DNA from: Phytomonas francai
Lineage: Eukaryota; Euglenozoa; Kinetoplastea; Trypanosomatida; Trypanosomatidae
Direction of reading: 5' to 3'
Length of the DNA: 32,481 nt
NCBI GenBank assembly: GCA_001766655.1
Contig: MJCC01000011.1
Span: 58,208 to 90,688, forward strand
The notes under the pieces were generated by a model. That model did no database searches, was not told the DNA's origin, and saw only the letters and a list, made by a program, of their open reading frames with translations. Both the position numbers and the translations under genes were made by a program. Below, piece by piece: positions 24,959 through 32,481 of this stretch. How positions within the stretch are numbered: the stretch's first letter is position 1; every line of letters begins with the position of its first letter.

Positions 24959-25990
24959 ATGTTGTCTTCGTCTACGCGCTATAGTTCAGATTCCTTATTC
25001 CGAAAGAATTCCTATCGGGATTCTAGTAAGGTGCATGTGTCCGATTCAGATGAGATAGATATGATAAACATATTCACTCATAGTGCTTTCAGTATTTTTT
25101 TCTTTTTACTTTCCCATGTCACTGCCTTCGTGGACTTCCTTACTGACTCGTATGACATACTATATCATCACGATCTAGCCGATTTGTTCCCTATGCTGTT
25201 TGGTCTAATGTTGTGCTTCTTCGGCGGTCATTATTTAATGATATTCACCATTTTGGAGACGGTGCGACTGTTCTGCTGGAAGGAATTGACTGCTTCTATG
25301 CATATATTACGCCATAACTATAAAATCGCCATGGAGAGTAGCCGAAAGGATGACTTAATCGACGCAAATGGGAACAGGATTCCGGATATCCAGGAAATAA
25401 ACAGACAAGACCTGCTTCTGCGAAAGTTGAAGATTTTCATGAAGACTGTGGACGTGGTAGAGGTACGCCATGCTATCCGGACGCTTGCGTCGGCTTACTT
25501 TACGACGATTGCCACGCTGCGGCTGAAGATGGCGCGATATATAGCACTTGCCTTATCTTCAGCGCGCGCGATAGGCAAAAACATCCCATTAGAGAGTGTT
25601 TTGGCTCAGCATCTCCCGCCAGAATCAAAAAAATGGTCTGGGATTCTAGCGGATACCCTCCTTAATGTGCTCTGCATGACCTTGGCGCTATTTATTGGTA
25701 GGTGGGTTGCAAGCTTAAACTGTGCAATTCAGGGTTCTCATATGTTTGTTCTGAGCGTGAGTACGCTCAGTCAGAAAAAGGGCCTCTTAGTGGAGAATCT
25801 GCATCCGAGTGATCCGAGGTCGAGGGTGCTTGTGGTGGTCGTGGCAGTGACCGGCTTTCTATGGCAAGTATCTCACAGCAGTGGCTTGCCCTTTCCCATC
25901 AATTTTATTCTCTTCCCACTAACATTTCTGGAGTGGTTGCTGCAGGTAATAGTGAGCGGGCTGATTTTTTTAACTCCTACGATCGTATGA
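24959..25990 (+). CDS. Multi-span membrane protein with a DANGNRIPD motif
   Basis: The product is 343 aa. A hydrophilic Ser/Asp-rich N-terminus is followed by hydrophobic segments at about 38-62 (FSIFFFLLSHVTAFVDFL) and 76-103 (LFGLMLCFFGGHYLMIFTIL). A hydrophilic helical middle contains DANGNRIPDIQE (about 136-147), which resembles a Ca-binding acidic loop, then LLLRKLKIFMKTVD and TTIATLRLKMARYIALAL. More membrane segments follow (LLNVLCMTLALFIGRWVA, VLVVVVAVTGFLWQV) and a closing FPINFILFPLTFLEWLLQ. I recall membrane proteins of unknown function in diatoms, oomycetes and other protists with the same order of elements: an acidic GIPD/GVAD loop, RK-TVD, ATLK-FA, LPFP-N-LLPLT. On that basis I think it belongs to a widespread protist family, but I cannot verify it. 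First ATG is at 24959. Confidence 0.75.
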   Translation: MLSSSTRYSSDSLFRKNSYRDSSKVHVSDSDEIDMINIFTHSAFSIFFFLLSHVTAFVDFLTDSYDILYHHDLADLFPMLFGLMLCFFGGHYLMIFTILETVRLFCWKELTASMHILRHNYKIAMESSRKDDLIDANGNRIPDIQEINRQDLLLRKLKIFMKTVDVVEVRHAIRTLASAYFTTIATLRLKMARYIALALSSARAIGKNIPLESVLAQHLPPESKKWSGILADTLLNVLCMTLALFIGRWVASLNCAIQGSHMFVLSVSTLSQKKGLLVENLHPSDPRSRVLVVVVAVTGFLWQVSHSSGLPFPINFILFPLTFLEWLLQVIVSGLIFLTPTIV

Positions 25991-26680
25991 GGGAGTGTGA
26001 ATAGGAAAATGTACCGTTTACAGGATTACTAATACCATTTTTTTTATTTTTGTGTTTTACCAAGAAGCGTTCTTGCGTCATAGACTATTCAATACTTATT
26101 GCTGATCGTGAAGTTATGATATAGAATCTATTTCCAGCCTTAATAGTAATATCTGATATAATTATACGTCGATTATTCGTAACCTCGAGCTGATGCATGC
26201 GATTCATTCCTAGGAAATAAATGAAATAAAATCAAGAGAGAAACTCTCTTCTATGGCGCTATGATACCAACCTTTTTTTCCTTTTTATATACTTCTCAAA
26301 AGGACCATCCTGTGTGCACAGTAAAGGGGGCCGAGGCTATACAAAATATATCTATGTGCATCCATTATCAATCAAAGGATTCATTTTTTTCAGTCTAAGG
26401 GGTCGTCCCCTTTAACTTTTTTTCAAACATGGACAGTCATTTTCAGGTAGTAAATACTGTACTACGCCTGCCAAACCCTGAAACGAAATCTTGAATTTTA
26501 CCCTCAAGAATTACGCAATTTCGAAAATTATTCGTTTTTTTATTGTTTTCACTGTTCATTTTAGAGAGTAAACAATAAAGTTTCCCATCTAACACATGTG
26601 GGTTGATGCCTTTCTTCGCTCTTTCCGTTTTCTTCCCTATTTTTTGTTTGTTATCGTGTAGATCTGCGATTAAGGGAATA
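25991..26680 (+). other. AT-rich spacer
   Basis: No gene seen. It has several T runs and a pyrimidine tract (26616-26651) preceding the PDCD2-like gene. Confidence 0.6.
26660..26661 (+). promoter_or_regulatory. Predicted spliced-leader acceptor of the PDCD2/TSR4 gene
   Basis: The tract 26616-26651 is followed by tatcgtgtag. Splicing gives a 19-nt leader before ATG 26681 and removes an upstream in-frame ATG at 26606. Confidence 0.6.
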
Positions 26681-27868
26681 ATGTTGCATCAAACATTACT
26701 GGGGCTCTTTGACGGGTACATGTCCCTCGAGGATGACAAACTCACCTCGGAGACAAAGCTCGGCGGGGCCCCCACCTATTTTCCCCCGCTTACACCAGAG
26801 CAGCGGGGCCTCATAGACCGTTGGACTCGATGTGGTGTGTGTGGCCACCCGATGTTCCTCCTCCTCCAGGCCTACAGCCCCCTCCCGCAGGGTGCTGGGC
26901 CGGCCCCTGACGCCCAGCCAGACCCGCACCATCGCATGCTGTACGTCTTCTGCTGTAATACGTCTGGCTGCGCGCGGCAGCCCTCAGGCAGCTGGGTCGC
27001 CTTCAGCCTGCAGGTGAACGACGAGGACGACGCATCGGTGCGGGCGGCCGACGAGGATATCATCCTCGCAGGCCCGCTGCTGCCGAACGAGCTCGCACCG
27101 AACTGTTTCCCGCCCTGCTTCGTTCGTGTCGTCGAGGAGCCCGAGGAGGCAGTCCAGGTCGTGCCAACGGACCTCGAGCTTGAGATGATCAAAATGGCGG
27201 AGGCCAACTCCAGAGCCGCGGAGTCGAACCAGAACGTGGAATTCCCGGACGAGGACCTAAAGGAGCTCGCCCAGATGGTCGACCTCAAGGACAAGAAGTC
27301 CGATTACTACTATGAAAAGTTTTGCACCCGTATCGCGCGGGCCCCGACGCAAGTCCTGCGCTACCACCAACGAACGCCGCTGCAGCCACAGCCATCCAGG
27401 ACGTCCGAGAAGGCGAGCGATAGCAAGCCAGCAACACAGCAGGAGAGGCACGAACGTCCCTTATTTATGAACCCGCAAAAGTTGAAATTGCAACACGCCA
27501 CCATTCCGCCGTGTTCCTTCTGTGGTGCGTCTCTTGTGTATGAGCTGCAAGTCATGCCAACCTCGCTTTACTACATTAGAGTTCACGAGTACATGGAGAA
27601 GGTCGGGCGCAGTACTGGTGATGAAGGGGTTGATTTTGGAACTGCTACGCTATACACATGCTCGAAGGATTGTGCTCTGCAGCACAAGGGCGTGCATCTG
27701 CGACGGGAGGTGCTGGTCGTGGAGGAAGCCCCGCAGGTCAATGATGATAGCCTGTTCCATGAGGCTCCCGCAGACCAAGGTTCTGTAGCCATGCCTGGAC
27801 CTCGGATTAATCTGAGAGATTTAGTGGTTGGAGAGGGTGTGGCGGGAAAGCCATCCGTCATGCCATAG
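26681..27868 (+). CDS. PDCD2/TSR4 family protein, likely ribosomal protein uS5 (Rps2) chaperone
   Basis: The product is 395 aa. The N-terminal half has the family layout LLGLFDG (from 5), then KLGGAPTYFPP, CGVCGHPMFLLLQAYSPL (C51, C54) and YVFCCNTSGC (about 88-97), forming a zinc-binding half-domain. The C-terminal PDCD2_C domain has ARAPTQVLRYHQRTPLQP, CSFCG (C278, C281), YELQVMPTSL and YTCSKDC (C327, C331). Yeast Tsr4 and animal PDCD2 escort newly made uS5/Rps2 into the small ribosomal subunit; the same role is expected here. An acidic helical linker (about 150-205) joins the halves. The start at 26681 matches where the family homology begins and follows a strong acceptor; the upstream extension to 26606 is hydrophobic tract translation. 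Confidence 0.92.
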   Translation: MLHQTLLGLFDGYMSLEDDKLTSETKLGGAPTYFPPLTPEQRGLIDRWTRCGVCGHPMFLLLQAYSPLPQGAGPAPDAQPDPHHRMLYVFCCNTSGCARQPSGSWVAFSLQVNDEDDASVRAADEDIILAGPLLPNELAPNCFPPCFVRVVEEPEEAVQVVPTDLELEMIKMAEANSRAAESNQNVEFPDEDLKELAQMVDLKDKKSDYYYEKFCTRIARAPTQVLRYHQRTPLQPQPSRTSEKASDSKPATQQERHERPLFMNPQKLKLQHATIPPCSFCGASLVYELQVMPTSLYYIRVHEYMEKVGRSTGDEGVDFGTATLYTCSKDCALQHKGVHLRREVLVVEEAPQVNDDSLFHEAPADQGSVAMPGPRINLRDLVVGEGVAGKPSVMP

Positions 27869-28485
27869 GCTACTGTGAAGAACAAGAAGCTTCGCAAAGG
27901 TACAAAATTAAGGATGAAGATGCAATCAGATGAGGTCAATAAACCGGAATAAAGGACAGAGTAGGTTTCGATAGTTTTTTTTACCCCAGTATAAATAAAT
28001 AAGTTTCCCTCTTCCTTGCATTCGAATTCCCTATTTACACCACAAAGATTCCATTAATGATGCCTTCCTTTTTTCCTTGTAAATATGGGAAGCTACAGCA
28101 GAGCTCGAGGGGAGCCGATACGTAAACTACTACGAACCAGCCGAAGTCTTTCTTTCATTGCTACACCAGTAAGAATAACAAGGTATTCCAAGAAGATACG
28201 TGGCACCTTTATAATTTCTTCCTCTCATGTGAGAGACAGATCATAATAATTAAAGATGCTTTTTATCATACCTTTCCATTAAGTCTATGAATTTCCCATT
28301 CCCATCGCTCTTTTTTTCTTTTTTTTATTTCACATGAGTGAGAAGCAAAAAGTGTCTGTGTAATATTTTCAACCCTTGGAAGATTAATAAAATCTCCTAC
28401 TAGAGTTTTTTTTGATGTCAATATCTTAGCTGTGGAGTAAAGGTTTCTGTAGCACGAAGAAACGGAGGGTAAAAATCAAAACTGA
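27869..28485 (+). other. AT-rich spacer
   Basis: No gene seen. T runs near 28311-28327. The predicted acceptor for the next gene is at 28428-28429. Confidence 0.6.
28428..28429 (+). promoter_or_regulatory. Predicted spliced-leader acceptor
   Basis: A T run (28405-28413) is followed by tgtcaatatcttag. The resulting 56-nt leader has no ATG before 28486. Confidence 0.45.
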
Positions 28486-31143
28486 ATGGATGGCTCAGCA
28501 GAAGCATCCAGGACGCAAGTGCCCTTTAATGGAGGGGTAAATACTTACCCAAGCAAATTTAGCACCCCAGCGTCACCAACCACAGTACCATTACTGAAAG
28601 GGGAGTATTCTGAGCCGATGATGGGTTTTAGTGGTGCCTACCGCACCCTTTCCTCCGCACAACAGGAGCACCTTCTGAAAATCTACCTAAAATTAGGTGG
28701 CGTTTATCAATCAAACTTTGAATCTGTTCTCTATAATTTTCTGGGTCTGACGCTGCCCTCGCCCACTGCAAATGCCGCTGACAATATTTCTGTGATAAAA
28801 CAGAAAGGTGAGCTTAGATGCAGAACGAGCGTTAAAAGTGAGGACAAGTTGCATTATAGCAATGGGGCTCCCAGTGAAGAGAATAGTTGCAAGGTAGCTG
28901 ATGGTGTGTGCACCTCGACAGATCTTCTTCAACCGCAGGTGTGGCTCGACTTAGTACAGAATTGCTGGCTAAAGCAGGGATGCCCCTCCTTTCGACCACC
29001 ACCTCCTTTAAACCATGACGATTTGTTTAAAGAAACGGAGTGTGATGTGCACAATAAGGATTTATGTTCCCCCTCATCCTCTTCTTCTCCCTCTACACAT
29101 ACGCCGCGAGTTAGGGGGAGCCGATGCGTTTATGAGGATTTAGATTCCACCGTCGCGATGAAGATCCCCAAGGAGCACAAAATGAATTTTCAGCCGTCAT
29201 CGTCGGTGCAGAACGATCCCAGTGCGGTGCCGATTAGATCCTGCTTCGTTCTTGATGGGGTGAGCGATGTGGTGGCAATACTCTTCAGGTGTTGCGGCGC
29301 CGCGCTAAAGGAGACTAGGGAAGGCAGTTCCCTTGCCTCTAGCGCTGAAGGGCATCCTTTCTTAACATTAGAGGTCTGGAGGCAGGCCATACGGGGATAC
29401 GTTGAGCACTCCTCAGGGTCACCACCGGAGCCTATCGTAATGGATGCTACTGACGCCATGAGGAAACTTGCAGTGTTTCCCGAGCAAGGTGCTACAAAAC
29501 CTAGGCAAGGCGGTACAAACTTTAGGGAGGTGACCACTAACGAAGACGACGACCAAAATCGCATCATAATGCTTAAAGATTTCACAGAGCTTCTCAGAGG
29601 GCAGCTGTGCGTGATGCTGCGTGGTGGGGTGGCTTGTTTCTCGGCCACGCCACTATCACACTGGAGACCTCAGTCTTTTTTCGAACAGGCCAACTTATGT
29701 GCGTCCTATTGCCCTTTCCATACCATATCGCGACCGCCGACACTCTGCATGCTTCTGGCCTGGATAGATCCGTTAAATATGGCGCGCATTGTTGGCGTGG
29801 AAGGAACGGCCTACCTGCGTTCTGTCGGCCTTATGGAGGCTGCATTGCGCTTTCTAATAGCTGAGGCGCAAATGGACTTAGATGCCCTCACGGATGCCGC
29901 TCCGTTGTCGCCCGCTGCAAAGCATCCGAATCCGCCCAACGCTAACTTAGAGCTCCAGCCGACTTTCGCGTTATCGGGTTCAGGCCGACAAGAGGCAGGT
30001 GCCGGCATCAGCTGCTTGAACCCTTCAAGGCGATACTCTTCGGCGCGGCGCGTGGGCTTGCCTAGAGAAGGTTCGGAGCTCCCCACGAGTAAAACGGTCA
30101 GTAACCGCTCCTCGGGGTCGCACGGGAACTCCCAGAAGCATTATTTAACCCCACGCCCGGCCGACGAAATCACCGCCTCGATGATTGCCCGGGTGCAGGC
30201 CCGAAAGTTGCTTGATAAGCTTCGAAAGAACACCGTTCCGATTCTCCGCTACGGATGCTACGCCATGATTGGAGACAGTGGAGAGTTGAATCTCCAGCAT
30301 GCGAAGCCGAAAAGGGGGGGCAAACCCCCCTTCGCGGCAGAAACCCCTGACAGAAACGCGATGCAGTTTCACCAGAGGGAAATGTCTAACCCCTTGGCGG
30401 GTTTATCCGACCACGACACGCTGCCTCCGCCGGTGGACCCTCCTGAAAGTGTAAAGAAGAGGGCGGCATCGGCGTCCTTGCGGGCTAGGACCTCCAAGTC
30501 ACCCAGTTCAACCATGTTTCAGTTCAGCGGACTTTTCAGAGAGAAAATTTCGAAAAAGGCGTACAAGGCGATCTTTGAGCGTCTGAGCCGCCCTGTATGC
30601 GATATGCGTTCCGACAACTTCAAAACCACGACACTTCCCTCGACGAGGTTGCCAGCAGGGGAGGGCAGAGGTAGGAGGGAAAAAAAGGATACGGCACCTG
30701 AATCCTTCCCAACACCGCCGCCGCCGCCAACTAGTTCAAAGTACGGCGGCAACCAACGACGCGGGCTGAGGGAGAGCTCTTGTGCGTCATCCTTATCCAC
30801 TCCTAGATCACAGACATGTCCGAGCTTGCCCAGGGGAAAGGCATCATCTCGCACCAAGAAGGCCCATAAAGGGTTAGTTCGCGGGGCGAACGAGGATATA
30901 CCGGTACCTCTTCAGAGAAACCCGCTCGATACGCAGCCGACGGACGCGCCTTCCGCACCAACTATCGTGAAGGGCGTGCGGGGTGCTATGATCTCAACTT
31001 TTTTTGCGTATTCCTTGAATCAGAAACCATCTTATCGACATTCTGCGAAGAATGGTAAAAAGCGTAGGGGGTGTTTTGCATCCACAACACGGATTTCAAA
31101 TGATGGTGATGCGCACGGTCGCCCTCCATCGGGTCGCTCTTGA
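28486..31143 (+). CDS. Large hypothetical protein, Ser/Pro-rich
   Basis: The product is 885 aa and is not recognised. An early conserved-looking helical segment, GAYRTLSSAQQEHLLKIYLK followed by LGGVYQSNFESVLYNFLGLTL (about 48-87), may be a small N-terminal domain. A second ordered part lies around 250-300 (SCFVLDGVSDVVAILFRCCG) and 325-480, including ITLEVW-like helices, LKDFTELLRGQLCVML and TLCMLLAWIDPLNMARIVG. From about 500 to the end it is Ser/Pro/Arg/Lys-rich and largely disordered, with a polyproline patch (PTPPPPPTSS) and a basic end (KKRRGCF). One helix in the disordered half, SMIARVQARKLLDKLRKNTV, may be a coiled coil or binding motif. No signal peptide, membrane span or catalytic motif is seen. 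It might be a cytoskeletal or signalling scaffold, but that is only a guess. Confidence 0.75.
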   Translation: MDGSAEASRTQVPFNGGVNTYPSKFSTPASPTTVPLLKGEYSEPMMGFSGAYRTLSSAQQEHLLKIYLKLGGVYQSNFESVLYNFLGLTLPSPTANAADNISVIKQKGELRCRTSVKSEDKLHYSNGAPSEENSCKVADGVCTSTDLLQPQVWLDLVQNCWLKQGCPSFRPPPPLNHDDLFKETECDVHNKDLCSPSSSSSPSTHTPRVRGSRCVYEDLDSTVAMKIPKEHKMNFQPSSSVQNDPSAVPIRSCFVLDGVSDVVAILFRCCGAALKETREGSSLASSAEGHPFLTLEVWRQAIRGYVEHSSGSPPEPIVMDATDAMRKLAVFPEQGATKPRQGGTNFREVTTNEDDDQNRIIMLKDFTELLRGQLCVMLRGGVACFSATPLSHWRPQSFFEQANLCASYCPFHTISRPPTLCMLLAWIDPLNMARIVGVEGTAYLRSVGLMEAALRFLIAEAQMDLDALTDAAPLSPAAKHPNPPNANLELQPTFALSGSGRQEAGAGISCLNPSRRYSSARRVGLPREGSELPTSKTVSNRSSGSHGNSQKHYLTPRPADEITASMIARVQARKLLDKLRKNTVPILRYGCYAMIGDSGELNLQHAKPKRGGKPPFAAETPDRNAMQFHQREMSNPLAGLSDHDTLPPPVDPPESVKKRAASASLRARTSKSPSSTMFQFSGLFREKISKKAYKAIFERLSRPVCDMRSDNFKTTTLPSTRLPAGEGRGRREKKDTAPESFPTPPPPPTSSKYGGNQRRGLRESSCASSLSTPRSQTCPSLPRGKASSRTKKAHKGLVRGANEDIPVPLQRNPLDTQPTDAPSAPTIVKGVRGAMISTFFAYSLNQKPSYRHSAKNGKKRRGCFASTTRISNDGDAHGRPPSGRS

Positions 31144-32481
31144 TATGAACTCGATAGGGGGGGGGAGGTGATGCTTGAAGCATGAAATAAGAGAGGAATC
31201 GTGCTATACCTTCTCATACAATAGTCAACAACAAAAGGTGGCGGCTGTCTTTTTCTAAGCATGGAGATACTAAACTTTTAGAATCAATCTGAAATGACGC
31301 CTTTCCTCTCCATGACTTCCTATTGGTTTAAGATTTCCACGACCTTTTCCCGTGGTTTTACATTTTCTCGTAAAAAATCTTTTCCACTCGCGTCGGCGCG
31401 TTATGGGAATACAAATACCAGGACGACAGGGGGTTCACTGCCTTGATGAAGCAACGGTTTACTCAACTTAGATATCTTTTACAGCTTTTTATGACTGCTA
31501 GCATTGCATAGTCCGTGGAAATTGTATCTCTATGACTAAAATCAATATAAATTTTGTGTAATAGATGGGAGGGTGGGAACCGAGCGTCTGATGTGATTGA
31601 GCGTTATGTAAGCAGTGTATACAAGAAAAAGGGAACGTAGCACCTCAGAAAGTGTGTATACTATATATGTCGTGAACTAAGAAACGGTTGACTTTTCGTT
31701 TTTCCATCTTATACCTAATAGTATACCCACTTGTCATATTTCCAAATGGAAAACGATATCATGTTTTTTCATCTGACTTTTCTCTTTAATTGATATCTTT
31801 TATTTTTTAATCTGTATGTCCTAAGTATTGAAACATTTCTTTTAGTTATTCGAGAATGTGCGACTAAATCATGTACATGCACACACTAACCATGAATTCA
31901 GACGGAAGTGAGATCAAAAAGAGGTCATAAATATTTTCATCTCTTAACTGACCTTAAAGAATCTTGGCTTATTGAAGAATTCAAGACATTTCTCGCATCT
32001 TCTTTATGAGTTCAGTTGAATGACACAAAAATAGAAGCCTAAAAGCCTTAGGGAAAAAACATACGGTACGGCGCATGCATGTCCCTTCTATTTTAGAAGA
32101 AGCTAAACCGCTTCAAATGTATGCCGATACAAAATGTGCTTTATCGAAAATCTTTGAAGACAGGGACCCGTGTGATTACAGATGCGTCTTCCACCTAACG
32201 ATTTCCCCCCCCACTCGTCCTCTTTCACGTGACGCTTGCGTTGCTGGGGGAGGGTGGCGACGGGCGGGGAGAGGTGATTACGTTTCGATGCTAATTAAAT
32301 ACTATACTACACCGTTACTTGAATGAGGGTCCTCGCTGGTTATCGCCTGTGTTTGATGTGTGCGTGTGTGTGTGTGAGGGAGAGGGAGAGGGAGAGGGAG
32401 AGTTGGCTGGTGGTAGATCCGACCGGGCAGGGTGGCGTCTTGGAAACTTCGTAGCGCGTGCCTAATCGGTGGAACGAGATG
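31144..32481 (+). other. 1.3-kb gene-free right end with simple repeats
   Basis: AT-rich to about 32190, then more GC-rich. A (TG)n run near 32356-32376 leads directly into a (AGGGAG)n run at 32377-32402. An open stretch at 32075-32326 lacks coding character. No RNA gene recognised. It may be a long 3' UTR, an unusually long spacer, or the approach to the end of the polycistronic unit. Confidence 0.5.
32356..32402 (+). repeat. Adjacent (TG)n and (AGGGAG)n simple repeats
   Basis: About 20 bases of TG repeats with one interruption (tgcg), followed by just over four AGGGAG units. The strand is strongly purine-rich over the second part. Confidence 0.85.

Noticed and set aside
32075..32326. 83-codon frame near the right end
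   Set aside because: No pyrimidine tract and acceptor upstream, and the composition follows the local GC shift rather than coding.
1..32481. CRISPR array, transposon or prokaryotic operon signals
   Set aside because: No spaced direct repeats, no transposase or reverse-transcriptase motifs and no inverted-repeat ends seen; the gene layout is kinetoplastid.

Overview
The window is nuclear DNA from a kinetoplastid, most likely a trypanosomatid. Every credible gene lies on the + strand, head to tail and without introns. The genes are separated by AT-rich spacers holding polypyrimidine tracts followed by AG dinucleotides a short way upstream of the ATG, the layout expected for polycistronic transcription with spliced-leader trans-splicing. 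The histone H2A has the divergent kinetoplastid tails ([10 protein letters not shown] at the start, KATPSV at the end). The genus cannot be fixed from sequence alone.

Layout, left to right: a 5'-truncated acidic low-complexity protein (3-2036); a short membrane-anchored protein with a BAG-like C-terminus (2625-3320); a spacer with a possible 49-codon gene (3903-4052); a GC-rich gene for a mitochondrial-looking protein with about seven RanBP2-like zinc ribbons (4487-6037); a SCY1-like (SCYL) pseudokinase with HEAT repeats (6630-8999); a HEATR6-like protein (9696-13274); a small single-span membrane protein (14592-14897); histone H2A copy 1 (15863-16267); an AspRS with a presequence (16762-18564); a YbaK/ProRS-editing-domain protein (18994-19815); two unrecognised proteins (20597-21523, 21957-23528); histone H2A copy 2 (23959-24363); a multi-span membrane protein with an acidic DANGNRIPD motif (24959-25990); a PDCD2/TSR4 family protein (26681-27868); a large unrecognised protein (28486-31143); and about 1.3 kb of apparently gene-free DNA at the right end.

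Two structures stand out. First, a 1270-bp block holding H2A plus both flanks is present twice (15461-16730 and 23557-24826), identical as far as can be read by eye, including its microsatellites. On the left it is flanked by a short stretch that is homologous but diverged, which is what gene conversion between older duplicates would leave. Second, a 143-bp perfect direct repeat surrounds a single N at 18667, at the end of the AspRS gene. This looks like an unmerged contig overlap rather than biology.

The genes do not form a pathway, as is normal for kinetoplastid polycistrons. Recurring themes are translation (AspRS, YbaK-type editing, the TSR4-type ribosome assembly chaperone), chromatin (H2A) and helical-repeat scaffolds (SCYL, HEATR6). 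I found no tRNA, rRNA, CRISPR array or transposon.
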